Positions 17,022-26,780 are shown, numbered from the stretch's first letter. The stretch: 64,000 bases of DNA from Halosolutus amylolyticus (GCF_023566055.1 NZ_JALIQP010000001.1:372001-436000); one strand, 5' to 3'. Numbers and translations: made by a program. The notes: generated from the sequence alone by a model not told the origin.

Positions 17022-18158
17022 ATGCGGTTGACTGACAACCAGCGGTTTATCCAGAGACGAGTCCGCGACTTCGCCGAGCAAGAGATCGAACCGGTCGCCG
17101 TCGAGTACGAACGCGACGGAACGTTCCCGTGGGACATCATCGACGAGGCGGCCGAGATGGATCTGCTCGCGCCCGGGTTCGCCGAAGAACACGGCGGTGC
17201 GGAGATGGATCTGGTCACCGAACTGCTCGTCAACGAGGAGCTCCACCGGGCCGATCCCGGTATCGCGGAGACGGTGACGGCGGTCACGTTCGGCTGTGAG
17301 TCGATACTCGAGTACGGAACCGACGAACAGATCGAGGAGTACGTCGTTCCCGCGACCCGCGGCGAGAAGATCAGCGCCGTCGGCATGACGGAACCGGAGG
17401 CGGGGTCCGACTTCGCACACATCCAGGCGACCGCCGAACGGGACGGCGACGAGTACGTCCTCAACGGCAACAAGGTGTTCATCTCGAACGGCAGCGTCGC
17501 GGATTTCGTCGTCGTCTACGCCAGGACGAGCGACCCCGAAAAGGCCCACCGCGGCATTTCGACGTTCGTCGTCGAGGCGGACGCGGACGGCTTCGAGGCG
17601 ACGCCGATGGACGGCTTCCTCGGTCCGGCGACGACCGATCTCGGGCAGCTCTTCATGAACGACGTCCGGGTACCCGCCGACGCCCGTCTCGGGCCCGAGG
17701 GAGAGGGATTCTACCAGGCGATGGCGTTCCTCGACGAGGGCCGACTGAACGTGGCCGCCGCGTCGATCGGCGCGGCCCGCGGTGCGCTCGACCTGCTCAC
17801 CGACTACGTCTCCGAGCGGCGCCAGTTCGGCGAACCGATCGCCTCGAACCAGTCCGTCCGGCACCGCGTCGCCGACCTTCGGACGCGGATCGAGGGCGCC
17901 CGATCGTTCATCTACGATACCGCCAGGGAATTCGAGAACGACGGGGAATTCGACACCGAGCGCGCCGCGATGGCGAAGCTCATGGCGACGACGATACTCG
18001 AGGACGTGGCCAGCGAAGCCGTACAGTTACACGGCGGGTACGGCTGTTTCGACGAGTACCGGGTCGAGACGTTCTTCCGGTTCTCGAAGATCCCACAGAT
18101 CTACGAGGGAACGAACGAGATGCTGCGCGAGGTCATCGCCGACGCGACGTTCGAGTGA
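17022..18158 (+). CDS. Acyl-CoA dehydrogenase
   Basis: 378 aa, the normal length for the FAD-dependent family. The catalytic base is in place as E362 (PQIYEGTNEMLREV), as in medium-chain acyl-CoA dehydrogenase. Other landmarks are GMTEPEAGSD (121-130) for FAD/substrate contacts and RRQFGEPIASNQ (266-277). It introduces a 2,3-double bond into acyl-CoA esters and passes electrons to ETF. With the acyl-CoA ligase (18354) and the enoyl-CoA hydratase (3878) it provides the first beta-oxidation-like steps for the acid made by the island. Confidence 0.94.
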   Translation: MRLTDNQRFIQRRVRDFAEQEIEPVAVEYERDGTFPWDIIDEAAEMDLLAPGFAEEHGGAEMDLVTELLVNEELHRADPGIAETVTAVTFGCESILEYGTDEQIEEYVVPATRGEKISAVGMTEPEAGSDFAHIQATAERDGDEYVLNGNKVFISNGSVADFVVVYARTSDPEKAHRGISTFVVEADADGFEATPMDGFLGPATTDLGQLFMNDVRVPADARLGPEGEGFYQAMAFLDEGRLNVAAASIGAARGALDLLTDYVSERRQFGEPIASNQSVRHRVADLRTRIEGARSFIYDTAREFENDGEFDTERAAMAKLMATTILEDVASEAVQLHGGYGCFDEYRVETFFRFSKIPQIYEGTNEMLREVIADATFE

Positions 18159-18316
18159 GCCCTATCGAACCGATGAGTCGAATCGTCGTCGGTAGCGACA
18201 GCGTTCCGCTGGATCGTCGATCCCGTTCGGGTCGCCCCCGGAAGGGACGGAAATCGGACACGCCAGCACCTACCGGACGCGCGATTCACCTCACGAGATC
18301 AACATATGTATCAACG

Positions 18317-18325
18317 CTTATAATG
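18317..18325 (+). promoter_or_regulatory. TATA box of the acyl-CoA ligase gene
   Basis: CTTATAATG lies about 33 bp before ATG 18354. Confidence 0.5.
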
Positions 18326-18353
18326 TATACGACACCAGACACAGGAAAAGACG

Positions 18354-19862
18354 ATGAATTTCGTTAGCTACGTGTGCCTCCGTTCCCAGGGGCACCCGTC
18401 GGCGGTAGCCGTCCGTTCCGGATCGGAGTCCTGGACGTACGGTGAACTGCTGGACGACGTTCGGACGGCCGCCAACGTACTCGCGGACCACGGTGTCGAG
18501 GACGGGTCCCGGGTCGGACTCATGCTCCACAACCGGTACGAGTTCGTCGTCGGAACGCTCGCGACGCTCGCCAGACGGGCGATCGTTGTCCCGATCAATC
18601 CCGACTACAAGCGACACGAACTCGGTCACATTCTCGGACAGTCCACACCCGAGGTCGTTCTCGGCACCGCGAGCGCGTACGAACACGCGGCCGACGAACT
18701 CCCGGTCGGAACCGACTGGTTCGACGTCGGCGATCGGAACTCCGATCGGACGGGGTTCTGGGACGCAATGGCCACAGCCGCCGACGAGTATCGGATCCCG
18801 AAGACGCTCGATTCCAAACGCGCGTTCCTGCTGTACACGTCGGGAACGACGGGGCAGCCGAAAGGCGTGGTTCACACCCACGACAATTTCATCGCGGTCT
18901 CGGACGCGTGTGCGATCTCCTACGAGGTGACCCCGGGGGACGGCTTCCTCGCCGCGATGCCGATGTATCACTGTACCGGGATGAGCGTTCTCGGAACGAC
19001 CTTGAAGTACGGTGGCGAGCTGGTCCTCGTCTCCGAGTGGGACCCCGAACGAACCCTCCGTGCGATCGACGAGTACGACGTGAACGTCTTCTCGGGCGTC
19101 CCGACCATGTACCAGGACTGGCTGAACGTCGACGACGGGATCGATACCGGGTCGATGCACACGGCGGTCATCGGCGGCGCGGGAACGACGGCGGAACTCA
19201 TTCGTCGCTCGGAAGCGTTGCTCGATTGCCCCGTACTGAACGGATACGGGATGACCGAGAGCTTCATCGCCGGCATCTGGGAGCGACGGAACGACGAACG
19301 GCGACTGCCCAGCGTCGGCCGAACCACGGACAGGCTCGTCGAGGTCAGGGTCGTCGATCCCGACTCCGGGGACGACCAGCCGCCGGGCGAACCGGGCGAA
19401 CTCCTCATCCGCGGACGCCCGATGATGGAGGAGTACTTCGACGAACCCGAGAAGACTGCCGCCGCGTTCGACGACGACGGCTGGTTCCATACCGGCGACT
19501 GGGCCCGGATCGACGCCGACGACTACCTGTACATCGTCGATCGCATGGATTACACGATCCTCTGTGGCGGCCACAACGTGTATCCACAGGAAATCGAGGG
19601 GGTGATCGAGTCGCTCGACGGCGTCGACAGCGCCGTCGTCGTCGGCCGGGAGGACGACCGAAAGGGGGCGAAACCGATCGCGCTCGTCACGGACAACGGC
19701 GATCCCCCGAGTGCCGACGAGATCAAGACCTACTGTCTCGAAAACCTGGCACCGTACAAACACCCGCGCGAAGTACAGTTCGTCGACGAACTCCCGCGCA
19801 ACGACGTCGGGAAAGTCGATCGAGACGCGTCGGCGAACCTGCTCCCGTCGAGTCGCTCGTGA
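18354..19862 (+). CDS. AMP-forming acyl-CoA synthetase/ligase
   Basis: 502 aa, adenylate-forming (ANL) superfamily. The phosphate-binding loop YTSGTTGQPKG is at 161-171. Further motifs are NGYGMTES, HTGDWARID and the hinge, followed by the C-terminal catalytic Lys in PRNDVGKVDRD. Such enzymes activate fatty or aromatic acids to CoA thioesters at the expense of ATP. It follows the acyl-CoA dehydrogenase in the same direction and closes the catabolic island. Chain length or aromatic specificity is not evident. Confidence 0.93.
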   Translation: MNFVSYVCLRSQGHPSAVAVRSGSESWTYGELLDDVRTAANVLADHGVEDGSRVGLMLHNRYEFVVGTLATLARRAIVVPINPDYKRHELGHILGQSTPEVVLGTASAYEHAADELPVGTDWFDVGDRNSDRTGFWDAMATAADEYRIPKTLDSKRAFLLYTSGTTGQPKGVVHTHDNFIAVSDACAISYEVTPGDGFLAAMPMYHCTGMSVLGTTLKYGGELVLVSEWDPERTLRAIDEYDVNVFSGVPTMYQDWLNVDDGIDTGSMHTAVIGGAGTTAELIRRSEALLDCPVLNGYGMTESFIAGIWERRNDERRLPSVGRTTDRLVEVRVVDPDSGDDQPPGEPGELLIRGRPMMEEYFDEPEKTAAAFDDDGWFHTGDWARIDADDYLYIVDRMDYTILCGGHNVYPQEIEGVIESLDGVDSAVVVGREDDRKGAKPIALVTDNGDPPSADEIKTYCLENLAPYKHPREVQFVDELPRNDVGKVDRDASANLLPSSRS

Positions 19863-20408
19863 GACAGTGCAGAGACCAGCGGCGTAGTCCGTGCCGCCCA
19901 CAATAGTATACAAAGCGATATTTTCCGCTATGAACAAATATGTTGTTTGTATTGACTATAATATGTAGTTGGAAGAATATCTGTCCGATTTCCAGTACGA
20001 GTCCCCATATGGGTTCGTTTCTTTCCCCTCTGCGGCCGTACATCGGCTCAAATCCAGGGTTTGTCCACTATTTCCCCATACACGAAAGACGATAGAAACG
20101 GAACCGGTCCCGCGGAGAGCGACGGGGCCCACGTAGATCGATAATTAGCTATAGGAGCACCCATATACCAGAAAACCCGGGATTCGAGTTCTAGATGCGG
20201 CCAGGCGGGGCAAGATAATAAACAATGTATGAGTTCTGTAAGAGAGAGAGAGAATCAAAACGCCGGGATAGCAGGGACAGGCGGCTCCGTAGCGAGCAAC
20301 ACGGAGAGCGGATCGAAACCGACAGCAGCGAGTCCGCTGGCACGCTGTCCAATCGCACGCGGAACCGGTCCCGGTGACCGGGAGTCGGAAGACTGCTCCG
20401 GGAGGCGA
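19863..20408. other. Gene-free AT-rich gap ending the catabolic island
   Basis: About 545 bp without a credible gene. The part from 19900 to 20230 is clearly AT-richer than the backbone. A GA-dinucleotide run is at about 20240-20253. A 13-base word GGAACCGGTCCCG occurs twice (about 20100 and 20361). There is no tRNA cloverleaf, transposase remnant or inverted repeat long enough to call. It may mark the boundary of an inserted segment. Confidence 0.5.
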
Positions 20409-21392
20409 TCATGGGGGGAGCCGATCGGCGATCGCCGCGAGCGCCTCGCGACCCTGCACCTCGTCCGCGAGTTCGGGCACGATCGTGACCGCGAGATCGG
20501 GGACGGTCGCCCGGATCTCGCCGACGCGGCGCTCGTGACGCTCCCGCCGGGACCGACAGCGCGAACAGCCCTCCGTCGGGTCCTCGAAGACCCGGTTGAC
20601 GACGAGGCGATCGATCGGGATCTCGGCCTCGCGGAGCCGGTCGACGAGTCGCTCCGTCTCGGCGATCGCCATCCGTTCGGGATGGGTGACGACGCGAAAC
20701 GCGGTGCGCTCGGGATCGCGGAGGATTTCGCGGGCGCGCTCGAGGCGGTCCTGGAATCGGACGAGGTCGTCCTCGTCGCGATCGGGGCCGGTCATCACGG
20801 ACATCGGGCCGAGGACGGCGCTGCGGGCCGCCGTGCCGATCCGGCGAACCTGCCCGCGGAGCGATCGGGTCGTCTCGAGCGCAAGCCCCATCACCTCGGG
20901 GGTGTCGAACAGCCGGAGCGTGTGGCCCGTCGGCGCGGTGTCGAAGACGACGACGTCCCATGCGCCCGAGTCGACGTACTCCACGAGCAAGTCGAGGGCC
21001 GCGAGTTCGTCGCTCCCTGCGGGCGCACCCGCGGCGAAGATCCGTTCGACCTCTGCCTCGTCGAGCCTGATGCCCGCACTGCGCAGATCGGCTGCGAGCG
21101 CTCGCGCCAGCGTTTCGTATCGCTCCGTACGGGTCTCGGGGTCGATCTCGACGGCCCACAGGCTCCCCGATTCGCCGGCTCCGCGATCGGCGTCGGTTTC
21201 GCCGCTAACACCGTCGATCGCCGTCGGCTCCGGCCCGATCGCGGTCCCGAACGAGTCTGCCAGGGAGTGGGCCGGATCGGTCGAGACGACGAGGGTATCC
21301 CGACCCTCGTCGGCGAGTCGGAGTCCGGTCGCCGCCGCGCAGGTCGTTTTCCCGACGCCGCCTTTCCCGCCGTAGAAGATGCAGTCGGTCAC
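20409..21392 (-). CDS. ArsA/Get3-family ATPase
   Basis: 327 aa, a single-domain ArsA-type ATPase. The deviant P-loop GGKGGVGKTT is at 8-17 and the switch I TDPAHSL at 38-44. A DTAPTGHTLRLFDTP switch II-like stretch and a C-SR-C pair (CSRCRSRRERHERR) near the C-terminus also appear. Homologues are Get3/TRC40 (tail-anchored protein targeting) or single-domain arsenite-pump ATPases. No arsB, arsR or arsenate reductase gene lies nearby, so a Get3-like or undefined role is more likely than arsenic export. It is in the same orientation as the ABC-2 exporter genes that lie upstream of it. Confidence 0.88.
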   Translation of the reverse strand: MTDCIFYGGKGGVGKTTCAAATGLRLADEGRDTLVVSTDPAHSLADSFGTAIGPEPTAIDGVSGETDADRGAGESGSLWAVEIDPETRTERYETLARALAADLRSAGIRLDEAEVERIFAAGAPAGSDELAALDLLVEYVDSGAWDVVVFDTAPTGHTLRLFDTPEVMGLALETTRSLRGQVRRIGTAARSAVLGPMSVMTGPDRDEDDLVRFQDRLERAREILRDPERTAFRVVTHPERMAIAETERLVDRLREAEIPIDRLVVNRVFEDPTEGCSRCRSRRERHERRVGEIRATVPDLAVTIVPELADEVQGREALAAIADRLPP

Positions 21393-21516
21393 AGCGCCAG
21401 TACCACGGACCGGTACCTAAACGTCTCGTCGAACTGGCCGGGCGGGCGCGCGTGTGATCGGATCGCCATCCACCCGAAGAACGGACCGAACCGACGAAAA
21501 ACCGGATCGGCGGAGT

Positions 21517-22482
21517 TCAGAGGTCGACCTTGTCGAACCGGTAGAGCGCGACCGCGATCGGAACGACGATCCAGAACAGCAGGACGACGAGCGAGAACCA
21601 GTCCTGCATGTAGAAGGGGACGTTACCGCCGAACGCCTCCTCGACCGATCGGATGGCGTCGGGGTTTCGCTCGGCGACCGAGGTGGCAAGCGTCAGGACG
21701 TTCCGGTAGGCGACGCCGGGATCGAAGCTGTTGAACAGGAAGAACACGTCGTGTGGCCGGGTCAACTCGACCGTCTCGCCGCCGAGACCGGTGGTCGTGT
21801 ACTCGGTTCCGGGGAGGTAATCGAGTCGGACCAGCAGGTTGGCCACGCCGAGTACGGTCTCCCAGACGATGTAGAAGAGGACGAAGACGCCGAACGCGAA
21901 CGCGCCGGCGACGGTCGTCGAGCGGGCGAACGACGAGATGGCGACGGCGATGCTGGTGTAGGCGACGCCGTAGAGGATCGAGACCAGGAGCAAGCCGACG
22001 TAGTCGACGACGTCGAACCCGCCGAACAGGACGGCGACGATGGCCGCCGCCAGGAGGAAGCCGGTGACGAGCGAAACGGACAGCACGCCCGCTCTGCCGA
22101 TGAGTTTGCCGAGCAACACGTCCTTCCGGGAGTGGGGCAGGGAGAGCAAGACCTTGATGCTCCCGGACTCGCGTTCGCCCGCGATCGCCTTCCAGCCCAG
22201 GACAAGCGCGATCAGGGGGATGACGAGGCGCGTGACGCTGTGGGTAAGGCTGATGAGTCCCTCCGTCGTCGCCCCAGCCTGGGCGAGGTCGGCCCCGGTG
22301 TACCACAGGATCGCCGTGGGAATCACCAGGATCATGAAGAAGAACATGCTCAGACCCATGAACAGCCACGATCGAACCGCGTCCTGGAAGTCCTTCTTCG
22401 CGATCGCGCGGATGCTGTCGGGGTCGATCGAACTCGACGGCGTCGTGGTCGCTCGCGACCCGCCGGCGGTCTCCGTGCTCAT
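21517..22482 (-). CDS. ABC-2 type transporter permease
   Basis: 321 aa with about six membrane helices after a 30-residue soluble start that contains KKDFQDAVRSWLF, the amphipathic coupling helix typical of ABC-2 permeases. The GERESGSIKVLLSLPHSRKDVLLGKL stretch is characteristic of the NosY/ABC-2 family. Its ATG overlaps the stop of the ATPase gene (22479) by 4 bp, so both are one operon. It probably exports a lipid, drug or peptide; the substrate is unknown. Confidence 0.92.
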   Translation of the reverse strand: MSTETAGGSRATTTPSSSIDPDSIRAIAKKDFQDAVRSWLFMGLSMFFFMILVIPTAILWYTGADLAQAGATTEGLISLTHSVTRLVIPLIALVLGWKAIAGERESGSIKVLLSLPHSRKDVLLGKLIGRAGVLSVSLVTGFLLAAAIVAVLFGGFDVVDYVGLLLVSILYGVAYTSIAVAISSFARSTTVAGAFAFGVFVLFYIVWETVLGVANLLVRLDYLPGTEYTTTGLGGETVELTRPHDVFFLFNSFDPGVAYRNVLTLATSVAERNPDAIRSVEEAFGGNVPFYMQDWFSLVVLLFWIVVPIAVALYRFDKVDL

Positions 22483-23396
22483 GCTTGCACCCCCGTGGTG
22501 TAGGACTGGAAGACGTCGTCGAGCGACGCTTCGGTCGTCGAGAAGTCCTCGACCTCGATCCCGTGGTCTTCGAGCGTCGAGAGGACGGCGGTCTTCGATC
22601 CGTCGACCTGGACGGCGATCGTCGGCGGATTCTCGCTCTCGACGGCGGCGTCGCTCACGTCCGGGAGCGAGCGCACCGCGTGTAGCGCGTCGTCGTCGAT
22701 CCGATCGACGGTGACCCGCAGCGCTTCCCCGCCGCTGACGGAGTCGCGAAGTCCTTCGACGGAGTCGACGGCGACCATCTCGCCCTCGCGGAGAATGCCG
22801 ACGCGGTCACAGACCGCCTCGACCTGCTCCATGATGTGACTCGAGAAGAAGACGGTCGCGCCGCGCTCGTTCTCCTCGCGGACGATCTCGCGCATCTCGC
22901 GGGCCCCGTTGGGGTCGAGTCCGGTGGAGGGCTCGTCCAGGATCAGCAGGTCGGGTTCGCCGACGAGCGCCATCGCCAGCATGAGCCGCTGGGACATCCC
23001 TTTCGAGTAGCCGCCGGCTTTCTTGTCGATCGCGTCGGCCAGGTCGACCCGTTCGAGGAGGGCTTCGGGGTCGTCGTCGACGCCTTTCGACTCGATCGCG
23101 AACTCGAGGTGCTGGCGGCCGGTGAGCCGATTGTAGGCCTGGTAGCCTTCGGGGAGGACGCCGGTCCTCGAGCGGATCTCGCGGCTGTGTGCCTGCGCGT
23201 CGAGGCCGAGGACCTGGACCTGCCCGGCGGTCGGACGGACGAAATCCAGCAGGACGTTGATCGTCGTCGACTTGCCAGCCCCGTTGGGACCGAGGAAGCC
23301 GAACACCTCGCCCTCCTCGACGTCGAACGAGAGGTCGTCGAGGGCGAGGGTCTGACCGTAAGATTTGGTCAGGTTGTCGACTGTGATTGCGGGCAT
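22479..23396 (-). CDS. ABC-2 type transporter ATP-binding protein
   Basis: 305 aa. Walker A GPNGAGKST is at 36-44, followed by a signature of form YSKGMSQRLMLA and Walker B LLILDEPSTGLDPNG. It has the C-terminal extension usual in exporter ATPases of the CcmA/DrrA group. It drives the permease at 21517. The ATG at 23396 matches the usual family start (MPAITVDNLTKSYG). An in-frame GTG at 23414 is possible, because two TATA-like strings lie upstream (23428-23434 and 23447-23456). A pair of 18-bp tandem repeats sits further upstream at 23465-23499. Confidence 0.92.
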   Translation of the reverse strand: MPAITVDNLTKSYGQTLALDDLSFDVEEGEVFGFLGPNGAGKSTTINVLLDFVRPTAGQVQVLGLDAQAHSREIRSRTGVLPEGYQAYNRLTGRQHLEFAIESKGVDDDPEALLERVDLADAIDKKAGGYSKGMSQRLMLAMALVGEPDLLILDEPSTGLDPNGAREMREIVREENERGATVFFSSHIMEQVEAVCDRVGILREGEMVAVDSVEGLRDSVSGGEALRVTVDRIDDDALHAVRSLPDVSDAAVESENPPTIAVQVDGSKTAVLSTLEDHGIEVEDFSTTEASLDDVFQSYTTGVQA

Positions 23397-23464
23397 AGCT
23401 GTCTGTGTTGACACACCGTTTGCCGATAAGGTTTGTCACTTGCAGCCAATGATATACCCCAGAA

Positions 23465-23499
23465 TTATGGGGGAATTAGTGGTTATGGGGGAATTAGTG
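23465..23499. repeat. Two tandem 18-bp repeats upstream of the ABC-2 operon
   Basis: TTATGGGGGAATTAGTG occurs twice, at 23465-23481 and 23483-23499, with an 18-bp period. It sits 50-100 bp upstream of the predicted start of the ABC-2 operon, where an activator or repressor could bind. It also lies just past the stop of the 89-residue gene at 23508. Confidence 0.7.
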
Positions 23500-23507
23500 T
23501 TCAGTTT

Positions 23508-23777
23508 TCAGATCGGATCGTCCGGATCGTACCGCTCTGCTGTCCGTTCGACCTCCGACGCGTACCGTTCGCGGGTCTCCGCGTCCGGAACGGGTTCGAG
23601 GTCGGCTTCGGGAATCTCGGTCGCCGCCGTGACCGTCGGTCCGGTCCGGAGCGACGTCGAGGACCGCTGGCGTTGCTGGTAGCGCGACCCATCCGGCGTC
23701 GCGTAGACGATCGTCACGAAGTCGCGGTCGCCGAACTCGCGTTCGACGAGCCAGCACCGTACCGTCGAGTCACTCAT
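23508..23777 (-). CDS. Small conserved haloarchaeal-type protein, unknown function
   Basis: 89 aa, acidic (start MSDSTVRCWLVERE), with a likely beta-rich N-half (FVTIVYATPDGSRYQQRQRS) and a helical acidic tail with ETRERYASEVERTAERYDPDD. No catalytic motif or membrane segment is visible. The composition is that of a real haloarchaeal protein, unlike the basic frames around it. It is divergent from the membrane protein at 23880. Function not recognised. Confidence 0.7.
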   Translation of the reverse strand: MSDSTVRCWLVEREFGDRDFVTIVYATPDGSRYQQRQRSSTSLRTGPTVTAATEIPEADLEPVPDAETRERYASEVERTAERYDPDDPI

Positions 23778-23879
23778 ACCCGGGCCTTGCGGATCGAGGA
23801 CCGAGAATGTACCGTGTCGGCTCCGCCACCCCGAGAAAGCACCGCCAAACTTTGAGGATCGGCGAGCGAGGGCGAGACG

Positions 23880-24539
23880 ATGGAGTGGACGGACCACGTC
23901 GATCAGTTGCTCCTCGACGGCGAGCGCGAGCGCGAGCGGATCGAACTCGAGTCGGCGATCGTCGTCGTCACGACCCACCGCGTCCTCGCGTTCACCCCCG
24001 GACGCGACGGGGCGGACTTCCGGGTCGTCGATCGACCGAACGTCCGGAACGTGACGGTCGACGACGACGGGAGCCGCCGGACCGCCGGCTGGACGCTCGC
24101 CTCCGGCATCCTCGGTATCGGGTTGCTCGTGACGTCCACGGTCGTCGATCCGGGCAGGATCGTCGGCGACGTCGACGGCGACGGCCCGGTCTCGGGCGTC
24201 GTCGAGACCGCGTTCCAGGTCGCCGAGACGGTGTTGACGGGCGTCGAACTCGCACTGTTCGGCGGCGGCCTCCTCCTGCTCGCACTCAGCCTGCTCTTTG
24301 GCCTGCGATACGGCCACTCGCGATCGCGCCGACTGGTGCTCCGGATCGCCGGCGACGACGACCTCGACCTGCCGGTCACGGACGCCGATCTCGAGGCGGG
24401 CGCGGTTCCGGCGCTCGAGGCCGCGATCGGGCCGGAGTCGACCGAGAGCGGTCCCGTGGACGGGCCGAACGAGGGTGGCGGGACACCCGACCCCGATCGG
24501 GACGGTGGGATCGACCGCAGGGACGGGGCGACCCGGTGA
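23880..24539 (+). CDS. Two-helix membrane protein with PH-like N-terminal region
   Basis: 219 aa. The N-terminal 60 residues ([30 protein letters not shown]) resemble the bacterial PH-like domains that begin with a conserved 'THRVLAF' strand. Two hydrophobic segments follow (about 72-90 and 120-143), then a soluble tail rich in Asp/Gly. A role as a small membrane-associated sensor or scaffold is possible but not shown. It lies 37 bp before uvrC in the same direction. Confidence 0.75.
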   Translation: MEWTDHVDQLLLDGERERERIELESAIVVVTTHRVLAFTPGRDGADFRVVDRPNVRNVTVDDDGSRRTAGWTLASGILGIGLLVTSTVVDPGRIVGDVDGDGPVSGVVETAFQVAETVLTGVELALFGGGLLLLALSLLFGLRYGHSRSRRLVLRIAGDDDLDLPVTDADLEAGAVPALEAAIGPESTESGPVDGPNEGGGTPDPDRDGGIDRRDGATR

Positions 24540-24576
24540 CGTCAGGCTGAAAGCCGCTCGCTTCGTAGGGCCGCCG

Positions 24577-26343
24577 ATGAACGCAGACGGGGTTCGCGAA
24601 CGGGCGCGATCGGTACCGCGTGAGCCCGGCGTCTACCAGTTCCAGGAGGGCGAGACCACGCTGTACGTCGGGAAAGCCGTCGACCTCCGGAACCGCATCG
24701 GGTCCTACGCCGATCCGCGAAGCGCGCGTATCCGCCGGATGGTCGATCGCGCCGACGGGATCGAGATCGCCGTAACCGACACGGAGACGCAGGCGCTGTT
24801 GCTCGAGGCGAACCTCATCAAGCGCCACCAGCCCCGGTACAACGTCCGGCTGAAGGACGACAAGTCGTATCCGATGGTGCAGTTGACCGACCACGAGGCC
24901 CCGCGGATCGAGATCACCCGCGACCCGGCGGAGTCGGCGACCGTCTTCGGCCCGTACACGAACAAGGGGCAGGTCGAGACCGTCGTGAAGGCCTTGCGCG
25001 AAACGTACGGCGTCCGTGGCTGCTCGGACCACAAGTACGCGGGACGCGATCGGCCCTGCCTCGACTACGAGATGGGGCTCTGTACCGCGCCCTGTACCCG
25101 CGAGATCGACCTCGAGAGTTACGGCGAAGACGTCACCGCGGTCGAGCGGTTCTTCGAGGGCGAAACCGGGATCCTCGCCGATCCGCTCCGCCGGGAGATG
25201 GAGGCCGCCGCCGAGGACCGGAACTTCGAGCGCGCGGCGAACCTGCGCGATCGACTGGAGACCGTCGAGGCGTTCCACGGCGCTGGCGGCGAGGCGGTCC
25301 AGTCTGTCGGCGACGAGCGGGCCGTCGACGTGCTCGGGGTCGCGATCGAGGGCGAGGACGCGACCGTCGCCCGTCTGCGCGCCGAGAACGGCAAACTGGT
25401 CGATCGCGATCGCCACACGATGGACGCGCCGGGGGCCGCCGGATTCCCAGCAGGACATGCCGACGAGGGCGGCGAGGGCGTCCCCGCCGTGCTCGCGGCC
25501 TTTATCGTTCAGTACTACGCCGAGCGCGACCTGCCCGACGCGTTGCTCCTCCCCGAGCGCCACGGGGACGACGAGGTCGCGGCGTGGCTCGACGCCGAGG
25601 GCGTCGCCGTCCGGGTTCCGGGCGCGGGCCGCGAGGCGAAACTGGTCGAACTCGCGCTCAAGAACGCCCGCCGCAACGTCGGCGGACGCGACGAGTGTGG
25701 GATGCTCGCGGACGCGATCGGGATCGACGCCGCCCGGCGGATCGAGGGGTTCGACGTGAGCCACGCTCAGGGCAAGTCGGCGGTCGGGAGCAACGTCACG
25801 TTCGTCGAGGGGAGCGCCGAGAAAGCGGACTATCGCCGGAAGAAGCTCCCCGATCGGAACGACGACTACGACAACATGCGAGCGCTCGTCGCGTGGCGCG
25901 CCGCTCGCGCGGTCGAGGGCCGCGACGATCGACCCGACCCCGACCTGCTGGTGATCGACGGCGGCGAGGGCCAACTCGGGGCCGCCCGCGACGCGCTCGC
26001 TGAAGCGGGATGGGACGTCCCCGCGATCGCGCTGGCGAAGGCCGAAGAGCGCGTGATCGCGCCGGATCGGGAGTACTCGTGGCCGTCGGATGCGCCGCAC
26101 CTCCACCTCCTCCAGCGGGTGCGCGACGAGGCCCACCGCTTCGCGGTCCAGTACCACCAGACGATCCGCGACGAGGTGACGACCGTCCTCGACGACGTGC
26201 CGGGCGTCGGCCCCGAGACGCGCAAGCAGTTGCTCGGCCGGTTCGGCAGCGTCGAGAACGTCCGCGAAGCCTCGATCGAGGACCTCCGGAGCGTCGAGGG
26301 CATCGGCGAGAAAACGGCCGAGACGATCCAATCGAGGCTGTAA
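24577..26343 (+). CDS. uvrC: Excinuclease ABC subunit C
   Basis: 588 aa. Domains in order: GIY-YIG endonuclease (residues about 10-90; PGVYQF...[14 protein letters not shown]) for the 3' incision; a Cys-containing region ([19 protein letters not shown]); a UVR motif ([17 protein letters not shown]); an RNase H-like domain ([20 protein letters not shown]...[14 protein letters not shown]) for the 5' incision; and a C-terminal helix-hairpin-helix pair ([18 protein letters not shown]). With UvrA and UvrB it performs nucleotide excision repair. uvrB is 5 kb away on the other strand. ATG 24577 is chosen because the GIY-YIG domain follows directly. Confidence 0.97.
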   Translation: MNADGVRERARSVPREPGVYQFQEGETTLYVGKAVDLRNRIGSYADPRSARIRRMVDRADGIEIAVTDTETQALLLEANLIKRHQPRYNVRLKDDKSYPMVQLTDHEAPRIEITRDPAESATVFGPYTNKGQVETVVKALRETYGVRGCSDHKYAGRDRPCLDYEMGLCTAPCTREIDLESYGEDVTAVERFFEGETGILADPLRREMEAAAEDRNFERAANLRDRLETVEAFHGAGGEAVQSVGDERAVDVLGVAIEGEDATVARLRAENGKLVDRDRHTMDAPGAAGFPAGHADEGGEGVPAVLAAFIVQYYAERDLPDALLLPERHGDDEVAAWLDAEGVAVRVPGAGREAKLVELALKNARRNVGGRDECGMLADAIGIDAARRIEGFDVSHAQGKSAVGSNVTFVEGSAEKADYRRKKLPDRNDDYDNMRALVAWRAARAVEGRDDRPDPDLLVIDGGEGQLGAARDALAEAGWDVPAIALAKAEERVIAPDREYSWPSDAPHLHLLQRVRDEAHRFAVQYHQTIRDEVTTVLDDVPGVGPETRKQLLGRFGSVENVREASIEDLRSVEGIGEKTAETIQSRL

Positions 26344-26448
26344 CGAGCGCAACGATCGGGTCTCGACTGTGAACCGACCGGAGCGATCGCGTCGTGGCCG
26401 GAGAGACACGACGCGATCGGGGAGACGGCCGTTGCGAGCGCAAGGACA

Positions 26449-26458
26449 GTGATATACT
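26449..26458 (+). promoter_or_regulatory. TATA box of the SUI1/eIF1 gene
   Basis: GTGATATACT lies about 27 bp upstream of ATG 26481. Confidence 0.5.
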
Positions 26459-26480
26459 CGACACCACTCTATGCCACACC

Positions 26481-26780
26481 ATGGCAAACGGCGACGACGA
26501 ACTCGACGACCTGCTCGACGAACTCGACACACAGGGCGACCTCGAGACGTCCCAGCAGGTCCTCTCGATCCGGACGGAGAGCCGCCGGTACGACAAGCCG
26601 GTGACGATCGTCGAGGGGTTCGATCTCCCGACGGACGAGATCAAATCGATCGCCTCGGACCTGAAGTCCTCGATGGGAACCGGCGGCACGGTCGACGAGG
26701 ACCGGATCGAACTCCAGGGCGACCATCGCGATCGGGTGCCGGACCTGCTTCGCGATCGGGGATTCGACGTCCGCGAGTGA
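26481..26780 (+). CDS. Translation initiation factor aIF1 (SUI1/YciH family)
   Basis: 99 aa. The acidic N-terminal tail (DDELDDLLDELDTQGDLE) is followed by the SUI1 fold: KPVTIVEGFD, then KSSMGTGGTVDEDRIELQGDHRDRVPDLL with the basic-loop glycine motif. aIF1 binds the small ribosomal subunit near the P site and checks start-codon selection. The TATA box 27 bp upstream supports this start over an upstream in-frame ATG. Confidence 0.92.
   Translation: MANGDDELDDLLDELDTQGDLETSQQVLSIRTESRRYDKPVTIVEGFDLPTDEIKSIASDLKSSMGTGGTVDEDRIELQGDHRDRVPDLLRDRGFDVRE

Noticed and set aside
20170-20215. Possible tRNA T-arm (GATTCGAG) in the AT-rich gap
   Set aside because: The stem does not pair and no acceptor, D or anticodon arms can be found on either strand.
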